Assembly (NCBI GenBank): GCA_038380435.1
Contig: JAWZYU010000034.1
Location: forward strand, 36,766,901-36,830,900
DNA: 64,000 bases
Direction: 5' to 3'
DNA from: Ryuthela nishihirai
Lineage: Eukaryota > Arthropoda > Arachnida > Araneae > Heptathelidae
In this document: in pieces, positions 22,324-33,055 of the stretch
Layout of the letters: every line of letters starts with the position of its first letter
Position numbering within the stretch: the first letter of the stretch is position 1
Position numbers and translations under genes: made by a program
The notes under the pieces: model-generated
What the model was told of the DNA's origin: nothing
Database searches by the model: none
What the model saw: only the letters and a program-made list of their open reading frames with translations

Positions 22324-22708
22324 ATTGGTTTGTTTTACCTCTGAGCGGCACTTTTTCGCACACCATGGGCTAAATGGCCAGGTCACATGGACCCCAAAGG
22401 CTCAGAGAAGGGGTGGAGGGGACCCACTGAAACAGTTGTTGGGAGACAGATGGTAGCCTCCTGTCAAGGCCATCCAGCGTGTTCTTTAACATGCACAGGG
22501 TATGGCTCTCCCGCACACGGGGCCACGGCTTAACGTCCCATCTGACGGATGGCGGCCTTTCCAAGCCCATCGGTGTCCCCTAATGACCGTGGGCAGGGCG
22601 TGGAATTTTGCGGAGATAAATCTCAACACTGACCAAGCTGGGACTCGAACCTGGGAACTACAGATTACGAGCCTGGCACGCTACCGACTGAGCCACCCCT
22701 GCTAAATT
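22324..22708 (-). mobile_element. SINE1 inserted in RTE copy 1, 8-bp target duplication
   Basis: A near full-length SINE1 in reverse lies between two copies of TACTAACG (22316-22323 and 22709-22716). RTE copy 2 shows the unoccupied site at about 61290 (AAAGGTACTAACGGTCTGC). The SINE head near 22690-22620 keeps the A and B boxes. The insertion is later than the RTE. Confidence 0.9.
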
Positions 22709-22849
22709 TACTAACGGTCTGCACCACGAGAAGGCAAGGTTGGACATTAGGTGCTAGGCCTGGCCAATTCTATGCATCATCACAGGGGATTGGTGCATAG
22801 CTCTCCTTCCAGTGACTACCTAGCTACCATTATCTTACCTTAATTATCA

Positions 22850-23290
22850 TGACCCTTCAAATTTTGCCAAGGATTCTCGATTTTCCAAACTCTCCTTAAT
22901 TTCACGAAACCAATCCCAATTTCCACCCCTCACCTGTATTTTACTAAGTGCTTTCGAATTTCACAACTGCCCTAAGTTTGCAAACTCACTTTAATTTTAC
23001 AGAAAAAAAAGTCACAAATTTTACATCTCCCCCGAATTTACCAAGTCACTTTGAATTTAGCAAGCTCTCCTTAATTGCACAAAAACAAGCACAATCCACC
23101 AGCATTTTACCAAGTGGCTTCAAATTTTCTAACCCCCCTAAATTTTGTCAACTGGTCACAATTTTACAGGAAAAAAAAAATCGCAATTTTTAGATGAATT
23201 TTACCGTCACTTCAAATTTTGCCAACTCTTCTTAATTTCACAATTCACCTATATTTTACCAAGTGGCTTCAAATTTTTCCAACTTGGAGC
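22850..23290. repeat. diverged tandem repeat, about 160-175 bp units
   Basis: Motifs such as CTCCTTAATTTCAC, TTTTACCAAGTGGCTTC and CAAATTTT recur in the same order. Unit starts lie near 22892, 23067 and 23228. The units are heavily diverged. They may be satellite-derived or a minisatellite inside an intron of the minus-strand gene. Confidence 0.65.
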
Positions 23291-23352
23291 AGGAATGATC
23301 ACTGACTTTGGCTTCTACATAAACTCCTGTTTATTCCTCTTTGAGAGCTTAC

Positions 23353-23414
23353 CATCTCCACCTCTAGAAAGCAACACTCCAGCCACAAACAAAAACAGTT
23401 GCTTCAAGCATTTG
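23353..23414 (-). CDS. internal coding exon of an unrecognised host gene
   Basis: The minus-strand acceptor TTTAGTTTCCTAG and donor GATG followed by GTAAGCTC bound a 62-nt exon. With one leading base it encodes KCLKQLFLFVAGVLLSRGGD and ends with one base of the next codon. Its start phase is compatible with the phase-2 end of the exon at 23575-23740. The hydrophobic core LFLFVAGVLL could be a short membrane or buried helix. The protein is not recognised. Confidence 0.55.
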
Positions 23415-23574
23415 CTAGGAAACTAAATCATTTTGTAAAGTGAATTACACAGAAAGAAAATTACATAATGCAATTTAACCAAATATAAGTAAAAAGTCTA
23501 GAACAAAGAGAAAATATTAAAATTACCTTGAATTAATAAATTTGTGAAATTAAAGAAACTTAAAATGTACTAAC

Positions 23575-23740
23575 TCAAAGCGCTGTCTAATATGATCTGC
23601 TAGCCGTATTCTAGGATTTCCCATAATATCACGAGAGACTGGATTTGTAAGGATATGTGGTGGCTCCGAATGTTTTTTTGGGATAATAGTATACCACGAT
23701 TCATGACATCTCAGAAATGCAGATCCTGCTTTAAGAGTAC
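23575..23740 (-). CDS. internal coding exon of an unrecognised host gene
   Basis: On the minus strand ATACTCTCTAG precedes 166 nt that are open in one frame for 54 codons. The peptide is well mixed: TLKAGSAFLRCHESWYTIIP, then KKHSEPPHILTNPVSRD and RIRLADHIRQRF. The donor is either GTTAGT at 23574 (exon end 23575) or GTACAT at 23570. The first gives a phase-2 end that fits the next exon at 23414. No transposon family explains it. The enrichment in Trp, Pro, His and Arg argues against a chance frame. Confidence 0.65.
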
Positions 23741-23829
23741 CTAGAGAGTATTAAAATATACATATATTTAATAGCTTTGAAACAACGAACTTATGATATT
23801 CATTTATGAAATGTTAAAAAATATTCCAA

Positions 23830-23990
23830 CAAGCAGCTGCTTTCCACAGAGGTCTGACAGCAGTCTGTCAATTTACATGTCATGGAGGCTTGCGAAATGG
23901 CAGGCCCTAAGCAGAAAAATAAACATCCACACCTTACCCGAGGTTCAAACCCAGGTTCCTTTAGATCACCTAAAATCTTAGGAGAAATCC
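23830..23990 (-). mobile_element. SINE2 copy
   Basis: Reversed SINE2 with the tail CAAGCAGCTGCTTTCCACAG, the CTGACAG..GTCTGTCAATTTACATG body, and a head with the B box GGTTCAAACCC (reverse sense). The A-box end is truncated or diverged near 23990. Confidence 0.7.
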
Positions 23991-24255
23991 ACAATATATA
24001 TTGCAGAAATTATGCAGGGTTTGTCACTGGCCTCACTGTTAATTTATTTCAAACTACTACTACTATACATTTGTCTCAAAAATGGCTAAGCAAGCGACTT
24101 CTCGGACACTGCACAGGGGTCAGAGACCAGGGACTCTGAGAACTCTAAAACATGGCTCTTGACAAAAACTTTTGTCCAATATTTTTGATGCAACATTGAA
24201 CGTTGAAAAATTTTCTTTACAATTTTTATTAAAAACAAACACCAGAGCAGATTAG

Positions 24256-24586
24256 TTTGGGTTGGTTGGGTTGTTTTACCTCTGAGCGGCACTTTTTTGC
24301 ACACCATAGGCTAAATGGCCAGGACACATGGACCCCGAAGGCTAAGAGAAGTTTGGGGGAGGGGACCCACTGGAACAGCGATTGGGAAACAGAAGTAGCC
24401 TTCCGTCAAGTCCATCCAGCGTGTTCTTGAATGGGCACAGGGTATGACTCTCCAGCCCATCAGTGTCCCCTACTGACCATGGGCAGGGCGGGGAAATTTG
24501 CCGAGATAAATCTCAAAGCTGACCCAGCTATGACCCGAACTTGGGAACTACAGATTATGAGCCTGCACACTACCGACTGAGCCACC
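24256..24586 (-). mobile_element. SINE1 with 14-bp target-site duplication
   Basis: Flanked by CCAGAGCAGATTAG at 24242-24255 and 24587-24600. The body lacks about 60 bp near 24455, where the GCACACGGGGCCACGG segment is deleted. The tail is extended by an extra GGTTG unit. Confidence 0.9.
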
Positions 24587-24627
24587 CCAGAGCAGATTAG
24601 CAGACTATAGTCTGCAAACATTACTTC

Positions 24628-24674
24628 AAATGCTCTCCAATTTGAATAAGTTGGTCAAGAAGACAAACTTAAAA
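24628..24674 (-). other. weak exon candidate
   Basis: On the minus strand ACTTTTAAG precedes one open frame, CLLDQLIQIGEHLK, followed by GTAATG. The peptide looks plausible. The ending phase does not fit the exon at 23740 directly, and the acceptor lacks a good pyrimidine tract. Confidence 0.25.
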
Positions 24675-24896
24675 GTCATACTGATGAATAGCACTATTTT
24701 TAAAAATAATCTAGCCAGAAAACGGTGGAGGACACAAGAAACGGAATTTACATTGTAGTAATCTTTCCCTTCATTTTAGAAGTTTTAAAATATTTTCATG
24801 AAAAATGCAAGAAACATTAACAAGTACAAATAATTTTTGGCCTCCATTGCAGTTATTAGTATTTTCAAAGGAGTCTCATTTTAAGGGAGGGATGCC

Positions 24897-24939
24897 TTCA
24901 TTCCCAGCTCTGCACAATGTGTGCAGAGCTGGGGATGAA
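24897..24939. repeat. 20-bp snap-back palindrome, 3-nt loop
   Basis: TTCATTCCCAGCTCTGCACA (24897-24916) is followed after ATG by its inverted copy (24920-24939) with one mismatch. Confidence 0.9.
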
Positions 24940-25580
24940 AATAATTTTTTTTATCTGTTTATAGAACTATTGGTAACATTTTGAGGTCTCACTTTTAAGT
25001 ACACATCAAACATGTGGATATAAAAATCCAGTACCAGAGATGTATAACCTTGTATCTCCAGTACTAAATAAACATCCACATTCAATTATGTAAATGTTTA
25101 TGAACAAATATGGAACAGTTGAACAAATTTTACTTTAAAATGTAAAGTTCATTTCAGTTTGCAATTCATTGTAAAACATTATCATATAATAGACTGCCTA
25201 CAGTATCATCACTACATCTGCTAAGTCAACATGCATATCTTCAAAATCTTGCCCACTTATTACCAGCACACCTCATTTAGCTATCAGTATGCATTCCTAA
25301 AATTTGAGCATTAAATGAAACAGCACTAAACAAGGTCTCAAGAAACAAAAGATGTGAGAAAAATTTTCTATACATATGTGATTTGTTCATTTTCAACACA
25401 ATCTGAAAATGAAAAGGCTGTTAAAATTGGTATAATTACACATATTTCTTTAAAATTCTGCAATTTATTATTTAATCAATTCACTTTTATATTTGTATTC
25501 AAAATAAAATTCAAATCTACGAAAATTTATTTCAAAAGTTTCAAACAAACAAGTTATTAACCTGATGTTCAGTAAATTAA

Positions 25581-25946
25581 CCCTTTGCACTCGAGAGGCA
25601 ACCCTCAGTCACCACTTGGTTTGATGCATCAATTCAAATGGCAACTGAGAGGCAATAATAACTGTTTTATAAACAGATATCTTTCCTCTTTACATTTTAG
25701 ATGTATAAATCTATTGTCTATGTGCACTTCAGAGTACAACATTGTTTAATTAAAATTATTTTAAAATTGATCTGTTTTTAGTGGTTATAAAAATGGAGCC
25801 AAATGATGAAATTAGCAGCAGTGAAGATGAGTTTGATTTTACGTTATGTACGATTTATTTTTGTTAGTTTTAAAAAATCAACTTTTTAACAAAAAAACTT
25901 CAAATTGCTACTTCCCTGTAGCAAAAAAACCCTTGAGTGCAAATGT
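25581..25946 (+). mobile_element. piggyBac-type MITE with TTAA flanks
   Basis: TTAA at 25577-25580 and 25947-25950 bound a 366-bp element. It begins CCCTTTGCACTCGAG and its opposite end, in reverse, reads CATTTGCACTCAAGGG. Near 25793 lies a short frame, MEPNDEISSSEDEFDFT, of the acidic type that starts many piggyBac transposases. This suggests internal deletion from an autonomous copy. Confidence 0.85.
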
Positions 25947-26330
25947 TTAAAAATTAAGTCAAATTTATCTAAATCTGATTGTTTCACATTTTTTCTTGTT
26001 TCTCTTTTAGCAATTTAGCATGTGATAATGCATTTAATACTCCATGCTTTAAACAAGATCTTTTGAAATAGCATCTTTCACATTCAATTTTCAATTGTAT
26101 CTTGTATTAGCTCAAATAATATGATATATTTTTATTTTTAAGTAACATTAATGGATTCTTATAAACTATTCTGGCAATAGTAAAAAAAATGAAATTATTT
26201 TCTTGAAAAAAAAAAGCTCTATACTGAAAGCGTTTATTGAGGCAGCACTAAATGATGTTGCCTCTATTTCTTTACTTTCTTGACATGCTTCAATTTGCCA
26301 TAAATAATTTTGTCTCCATATTGTTATATC

Positions 26331-26460
26331 CAGGTTTGGATCTAGAGTGGAGGCAACCATGCCCCCCTCCCCAAGAATGCTAGTAAATAGAAGAAAAAAC
26401 AACTAAACTTCTTTCTATTTCATGCATTTTTCAAGAAATCTTTTTAAACACCTGCAAAAT
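26331..26460 (+). mobile_element. hAT-type MITE fragment
   Basis: CAGGTTTGGATCTAGAGTGG and the following C-rich and AT-rich sequence resemble the left half of the MITE at 1612-2145. The other end is not evident. Confidence 0.5.
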
Positions 26461-26648
26461 GGAGGGGGAAATGCTATACACAAATTGGTAATCGATCTTT
26501 TGCCCATTCCTTAAGTAAATTGAGATCAGAATTTATCGACATTAATACTTCGTTTAAATTCAGCAGTTTATTTCACATGAAGAATTTTTGACCCTTTTCC
26601 TGATAGCTGTAAAGGTAAATTAATCACATTTTTGTAGCCATTGCTTAC

Positions 26649-26667
26649 CTGGAGTACTAATAACCAA
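26649..26667 (-). other. possible 19-nt microexon
   Basis: On the minus strand an excellent acceptor (ATTTACAATTTGATTTCAG) and donor (CCAG followed by GTAAGC) bound only 19 nt, reading LVISTP in one frame. Both signals are strong, but so short an exon is easily produced by chance. Confidence 0.25.
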
Positions 26668-26669
26668 CT

Positions 26670-27940
26670 GAAATCAAATTGTAAATAAAGAACTTTGTGA
26701 GACCTGATACTTTAAATTCCACTTCATTTCCCTTTATTGGCGTTTTCTCAATATTCAATTAAAACTTTATAATGAGCTTCACTTGTGTATGCTTTTTCAC
26801 TGTGCACACCATAGCCGTCTTTTCTTGTTGGTGCTTCCATACCAGTTTCCATAAATTAAGAAACAACTCTTGTTAGGTCAATGGGAAACTAATGCCAAAG
26901 CTCTATAATTTTCTGTAAAACATTATCATACTTGGTGTCATAACCACTAGACCATCAGAGACTAACCGCCTTCTTCAACAATGTGATATATAAGCATTCC
27001 CTCACATTTTGTTCACCAATTTCTTTTTCAGCAAATTATTTTGTGTTTCTCTTCTTCAGGACATTTTCCTGTGATACTTTACTACAGTCAAATCCATTTA
27101 TAACAAAGTCGGTAATAATTTGTTCCTATATTTACTCCTATACCAAACAAAGTCCATTTGCACATCAATTTCAGTTTTTAAATTATGTTATATGCACTTT
27201 TTATTATGGTCACTTTTTTTTTGTTCTTTACTGACATGACAAAAGAGTGGATAAGCAGGGGTTCAATGTTAATCCTATGGGACCCACTTCCCTGCTGTCT
27301 AAAGGCCATTTTTCTCTCCCCCCCCCCCCACCTTCACAAATCACATTATTTCAAATCGATGTGGGATAAAAGTTATTGGTGAATGACGGCAAATGAAAAA
27401 TCACTTCACTTGCGCATAAAAACTTGACGAGAAAAACTTTCTACTTAGTCATGCCCTCAGTATCAAAAATTCCCTTCTCTTTAACTGATCTTGAAATTTC
27501 TCTCTCAACAATAATCTTCGATGTAAACAACCTTCTTGTGAAACATCTCTTTGTTACAGACTGATGCCATCAGATATTAGTGTTCAGAACTATGTTATCA
27601 CCTCCATCCCACCATTTTACATTGCAGCACACTTTACAAATTTTTATGTTACCCTATCATCTGGACTCAATTTCGCAAGTTGAAAAAATTTTGTTCACTA
27701 AAAGTCTCAGTTCTGCAACGGTAATAATATCTCCCCCCACCCACTTTTTTTAATACCACTATGCATGTCTTAGGTGAGAGAAAAAAAATCTTCCTCTAAA
27801 TTTAAGTTTTCATACTATTCATACCCACAATATTTACATATTGTTTTCAATCATGCATTTTTTTTCTTTTCACCTTTTTTTAAAGTAATTTTTTTTGCCA
27901 ATAGCATTTTTTTTTTATTTTCTGAAAGACAGGTAAATTC
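26670..27940. other. AT-rich region with a Tc1 terminus remnant
   Basis: A lone Tc1 terminus (CAGTTTCCATAAATTAAGAA, about 26843-26862) matches the ends of the element at 7269-10710. A poly-C tract lies near 27320 and poly-T tracts near 27860-27920. I see no other gene or element. Confidence 0.5.
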
Positions 27941-28049
27941 GTTTCTTTGGGATATACCTGCTACCCAGGAATATACCTGTTACTCTGTAAAAACATATTT
28001 CAGACCTGATGTTTTGGATGTTATTGGAAATTGCAACCCAGATTTCAGC

Positions 28050-28235
28050 CACAGTTATAAATGAATTAAACTCTAACCAGCTGCCTATTGTTCTCAAATT
28101 GAATGGTGTTTGACAAGGGTGTATTTGATATCCTTTTGTCTTTAGTTTGGCTATTGATTATGTTATGCAAAATTCACTGCAAGGGAAAGATTTTGGGCTT
28201 AAATGGTCTTGAAATAATAAAAAGAGGCATAACCA
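28050..28235 (+). pseudogene. RTE LINE reverse transcriptase fragment
   Basis: Translation gives LNGV then QGCI and FSLAIDYVMQNSLQGKDFGLKW, matching the SGVxQGCxLSPFLFSLVIDYVMR block of the RTE at 57725-61335. Only about 180 bp is recognisable, with an in-frame stop before QGCI. Confidence 0.75.
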
Positions 28236-28649
28236 CACTGAATTAAGTTATCAGAAAAACTGCAGACTGCTCTCCATCCCATAAAAATATTCATATTTCT
28301 AAAAAAATAAATCTCCCCCAAATAATATTTTAATGTTCCTGCCTCCATTATGAACTGCAATTCTACATTCGAAATTTCTATGTAGAAAAAATACCACCAT
28401 ATCCTTCAAAATATTCCCAATATATCATATTAATATCTAACAAAATTAATATACCACTATAATACAATACTAATAATTACATTAATTGGGACTTCGAAGC
28501 GCTCGTTGGCGGCCCCAGGTACTGGCAGTGTTAGCTATACTCAGCTAACCTGTCACCTGAGGCACTGCTTGTGCTTCCTAAAGCTGTCAATCACTCCTGG
28601 ACCATCTGTACAGTACTGATTCATGGAAGGCAATACATATCATGCCTGA

Positions 28650-30740
28650 CTCAAAGCAGGAAAACCCACCACTGAGCTGTCCTCTTACAGGTCCATTGCT
28701 CTATTACCTTGCCTCTGCAAGATCATAGAGAAATTGGTCCTTGGATGCCTAGGATGATATCTAGAGTCCAAGGGCCTCCTCCCTGACAGTCTCTCAGGTT
28801 TCCGGAAAAGGAGGTGCACGTCTGATAATCTTACCGACTTCACCTCCGCTGCTGATCATTCGACTCCCTGTCCCATTCAGATATTCTCTGCAGGCTCCAT
28901 GATCTTGGCCTCAGAGGTAATATCATCCACTGGATCTCTGTATCTCTCTCCAATAGGATGGTTCATGCGAAGCTGGGCCACATGCTCAGTGCCTCCCACA
29001 CTATTGATCATGGGTACCTCAAGGGACTCAGCCCATTACTGAACGTCTTGCTGTCAGGCCCCTCTCAACTCGAGTTGGTATTTCCATTGATATCTGCATT
29101 TAGTTCCCTAGCCAAGACCCCTCCTATGCGGAGGTCAAGATGAAATGAGCTGTGGCAACAGTTGTCAAGTTCTTCAATAACCTAAGACTCACTCTTTCGA
29201 CCGATAAGATTGCAGCCATGGTTCTCACAAAGAGATGCCTACCTTCTCTGGCCTCATGCTTCTACCGCACATCAAGGTCTTTAAGCAGAATAAGTTCCTT
29301 GGTGTGGTGCTGGACAACAGGCTGACCTGGGGATCTCACATCCAGCATCTTAAGACAGTTGCTACAGTACAGAGAAATATACTCTCTTTCCTTGCTGTTA
29401 CCCACTGGGGAAGTTCCTGCAGACCCTCCTGGTCCTATACCAGCATTTGATCCTCTCCTGTGTCAACTACAGTGGTCACCTTCTAAGCAATGCCTCTGCT
29501 TCACTGCTGAGCAAGGTGGCCACTGTTCACATTATGTCTCTGCAACTCTGCCCTAACACACCTAATGCATCTGTCATTGCAGAGGCTGGTGACATGCTTT
29601 TCCAACTGCACCAAAAGAGAGAGGTATTGTGTCATCTGTCGAGGCTCCATTCCCTCCACTTTAACCATGAGCTTCTCAAGAAGTTGCAAGACAGGCCAGA
29701 CTATGCCATCACTGTGTCTGTCACTGACTTCTACAACCAAATCATCCCTGACAGCTCCACTGCTGGCAATACTCTTCCCTGACCTTCCACCCTGGAGGAA
29801 GTGATTTTATAATCAATGTCACTATCCCTTCTCTAGATTAAAAGAGAGACTCAGACCCAGTTGCCATCAGGCTTCTCTCTACCTCTTACTTCACTGCACA
29901 ATATGAGAGATGTACTGAGGTCTACACTGATGGATGGGACGAGTGATGGACTAGGAGGCTACGTGCTGCCTCTGCCATCCCCGACACTGCATTGTCAGAG
30001 GTTTCTGTCTCCCACACCTCACTTCCTCCACCTGTGCAGTTTCATCATATCCTTGAAGATGTATTCTACATTCTCAGCCTCAAGACTGGCAACTTTGTCA
30101 TCCTCTGTGATTCTAAGTCTGCCTTGGAAGCTCTCCAAAAGTGACACAGAAAGAGCTGCAACCCCTTCCTCATCCAGATCATGGAGACTTGCTCTAAGGT
30201 CACTTGTCGGAATCATGGTTCATTTCCAGTGGGTCCCTTCCAATGTAGGGATACCTGGCAATGAGCTTGCTGAGCAAAGGAGGTGCTTGAGAATCAGTGG
30301 TATGTATCTAATTACCTTCTCTCAGTGACTGTAAGAGTCTTGTTTCACAACTGATGAGCCAGTACCATCTTGCCCAGTGACAAAGGGACTCAGCTGTTCC
30401 TCATTTGGGTACCTGGTTGACACCTCTCTCACTCCTCCTAACCTTGGAAACCTCTGCAGATCTGAGACCTCCCATCATCTGAGTTGGTGTCATCTACAGC
30501 AACTATTACGCTTCACACTCTCAGAAGAGTATACAGCCACAACTGTGTAACATGCAGCACACTACTCCCACTATAATGCTAAAAGAGAAGCTTTGTTCTG
30601 GGAGCTTCATGTTATCAGAATCAATGACTACTTCATCACCTCCCTACTTGGTAACCATCTCAATCTGAAGCAGCAGCAAACACCCTTTCGACTTGTCGCT
30701 GAATTCTTTCAGAACTTAGGTGTCTTCTGCACATCTTAAT
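28650..30740 (+). pseudogene. LINE-A RT and RNase H pseudogene
   Basis: RT pieces run from about 28650 to 29400. The region expected to hold the catalytic ADD motif (about 29090) is unreadable. The thumb-like segment KFLGVVLDNRLTW is clear. RNase H is recognised by VYTDG near 29920, VILCDSK-type sequence near 30100 (frame broken) and GIPGNELAEQRRCL near 30250. A C-terminal tail with VTCST-like Cys residues lies near 30540. At least six frame breaks are needed to follow the protein, so it is inactive. Confidence 0.75.
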
Positions 30741-30829
30741 AGCCCTGAGAGATAGCTGAGAGGCAGTTCCTTCAGACTCTGCTTTCACACCCTTTTATTG
30801 TGACTGGTGTAGGGAGCCCCTCATTGGAG

Positions 30830-31380
30830 GTTGGGTTGTTTTACCTCTGAGTGGCACTTTTTTCCACACCATGGGTTAAACAGCCGGGTCACATGGACCC
30901 CAAAGGCTCAGAGAAGGTTGGGGAGGGTACCCACTGGAACAGCTGTTGGGAGACAGATGGTAGCCTCCCGTCAAGGCCATCCAACATGTTCTTTAACGTG
31001 CACAGGATATGTCTCTCCCACACACGGGGCCACGGCTTAACATCCCATCCGACAGATGGCGGCCTTTCCAAGCCTATCGGTGTCCCCCACTGACCATGGG
31101 CAGGGTGGGGAATTTTGCAGAAACTTCTTCAGGCATGGTAATCCAAGCAATAACAACATCACATTACTTACTCAAAAGGAAACGAAATATGGAACCATAG
31201 GCCAACAACCCACAGTTACTCCTTTACATTTCTTTCAGCACCATACGTTTCTTGAGCACTGCCATCTGTTGGTTGAGGACCGTGTAAACTACACTGACCA
31301 TGGGCAGGGAGTGGAGGTTTGCGGAGATAAATCTCAATGCTGACTCAGCTGGGACTCGAATCTGGGAACTAGATTACGAG
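30830..31380 (-). mobile_element. SINE1 in the LINE-A 3' UTR, itself carrying an insert
   Basis: An 11-bp duplication CCTCATTGGAG (30819-30829 and 31381-31391) flanks this SINE1. LINE-A copy 1 shows the uninterrupted sequence near 15400-15425. Inside the SINE, about 170 bp of unrelated sequence (31122-31291) is bounded by direct copies of CACTGACCATGGGCAGGG (31088-31105 and 31292-31309), so something inserted with a long duplication. The tRNA head remains at 31330-31380. Confidence 0.9.
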
Positions 31381-31430
31381 CCTCATTGGAGATTAATTTC
31401 ACCATGAACTTGCAACACTTTGAACCTTGA

Positions 31431-33050
31431 TAATGAGAATGGTTGAGCAGTTTCATATTCACTTGAAATTTATAGATTCTACACAGGTGAATTTGACCAT
31501 TACATTCAATCCAACCAAATTTCATCTAAATGAAAATTATGATATTCCAAACTTAGGAAATGCCCAAAATATCATAGATCATAAAAAAACAAAACTAGGA
31601 AGTTCATATGAATCACTAACAAGGGCTACGACAATGCATTGTAGGGTCCTCAGCTGCCATGTTGATCTTTTCTCCAGGAAAACCTGTAACATTGAGTTGC
31701 AATGATATCCATCTGCAGTTTCAATGTTTATGACCGATATATGCTGTTTATTAATTTAATCCATGATTAAAGCTGTAATACAATTTAAAAGTACATTAAA
31801 AGTTCATCATAAGGATGAGGTGTGCTTTAACAAAGTCTGTTGACCAGGCTATGCTCATATAACAAAGGATGAAAAGCTAAATTCATAGTTCATTGGCTAT
31901 GAATTCAGCTTTTCATCCTTTGTTATATGACAATACTTGAAATTATCTTTAACTCTTATTATTGTCCTTTAATGTCATATGAAGGAAATCTAGAGTAATG
32001 ATAAAGGTAATTACCATAATCTACTTTTGATTTTATTTATTGATATGCCGTTTAGAACAGTTCTCTCTAGATTATGTTTTTTGGGGCTATTCTTAATTCT
32101 TTAGCGATTAGTGTTATTAAGGAAATTTACTTTTGATATAATATATTTTAGGGGCTTTTTTTAAGTGTGAAACGAGATTTCATTGTTTAGTGATAAGAGT
32201 TTTTAATGAAATCTTTTGGTGAGATTATTTATTTTTGGGGCTTTTTTTCAGTAAGGTACAAGGAGTTATTCTTTAGCAATAAGAGTTGTTAATAAAATGT
32301 AATTTTGATGAAATTGTTTAAAACCGAAATGAGGGTTCATTTTGTATGTTAAGTGTTGTTAATTAAATCTCGTTATTATGAGATTATTCTCAGTAATTTT
32401 ATGAAGTGCGGAAACAATTTTCTTCTACGTAGCAGTGCACATTTCTTATATATATCCTCAATATGCATCTCAAGGTAAATGCGGAATTGACTACTTTTAC
32501 CATTCAAACTTTTCACCATGGTGATATAATACAAGATAGCGGCTGAGAGCCCTACACTGCATTTGTGCCCTAACAAGAAAGTGTATTGCCATACATGTAA
32601 ATTATATTCCGAGCAAAATCAGTTGACTCACAGGAACAGTGGCTGCAAAAAAAATTTTTTTTAGTACATTATATGAATACAAGAATTCTCCGGAGCATGT
32701 ATGCTATCATCATGTTCATTCCATAATTTAAAAGAATTCACAAAAAATAATTTAATAAAATAACTATTGTAACTAGTGCATACTGACAAACAATGAATTG
32801 ACGTTTCGGAATTTAAGAAAACCCCGAAGTTAACCAAGACAACTTCAATCTGAACATATTGCTAAACAATGGGTTCTGCCTTTTATCCCCTTCGCAAACA
32901 AAGCAATCTTATAACTATTAACCTCAAAGACAAGTTTAAGAAACAAGAATTATCGCAAACTCGCCGCTGATCTTTAATACGAAGGCCCTCGCAACTAAAT
33001 AATCTCATCAAATGCAAAAAGTCTGAAACACGAATTATAGTAAAAAAATA
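31431..33050. other. AT-rich region, probably first intron of the host gene
   Basis: Apart from the palindrome at 31857-31928 no element is recognised. On the minus strand a strong acceptor TTTTTTTTGCAG ends at 32643, followed 11 nt later by the donor GTGAGT. That could be a microexon (CCACTGTTCCT) in phase with exon 1. Another open stretch after ACTGCAG near 31710 (minus) is unassigned. Confidence 0.4.
31857..31928. repeat. 32-bp snap-back palindrome, 8-nt loop
   Basis: The arms 31857-31888 and 31897-31928 are inverted copies with a single mismatch (T versus C at 31906). The spacer is TTCATTGG. A transcript of either strand would form a stem of pre-miRNA size. No transposon ends surround it. 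Confidence 0.95.
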
Positions 33051-33055
33051 CTTAC

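Larger units (their letters stand above)
18925..22765 (-). mobile_element. RTE-type LINE, copy 1, nearly full length
   Basis: On the minus strand the element starts near 22765 (CTAATGTCCAACC) and ends at a short (GAT)n tail at about 18940. RTE LINEs commonly end in such microsatellite tails. It aligns with copy 2 (57725-61335) from end to end. A SINE1 copy is inserted in its 5' region at 22324-22708. The order endonuclease then reverse transcriptase, with no RNase H and no gag knuckles, fits the RTE clade. Confidence 0.85.
28505..31430 (+). mobile_element. LINE-A copy 2 (RT to 3' end), interrupted by SINE1
   Basis: This 5'-truncated copy begins inside the RT: the frame for PLLYYLASA and the GFRKRRCTSDNLTDF block fall near 28690-28835. 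It continues through a YLGVVLDNRLTW-type segment (KFLGVVLDNRLTWGSHIQHL near 29290-29350), RNase H (29900-30330) and the tail. It supplies the RT region missing from copy 1. The 3' untranslated region is split by a SINE1 at 30830-31380. Multiple frameshifts and stops are present. Confidence 0.8.

Noticed and set aside
25190..25290. minus-strand exon with VLVISGQDFEDMHVDLAD
   Set aside because: The peptide looks reasonable, but the acceptor is weak and an in-frame TGA stands immediately upstream. I could not connect it to other exons.
27085..27115. Tigger-like terminus CAGTCAAATCCATTTATAAC
   Set aside because: No inverted partner within a plausible distance.
31540..31715. minus-strand exon after ACTGCAG near 31710
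   Set aside because: About 40 codons are open, but no good donor is found and the peptide was not linked to the other exons by phase.
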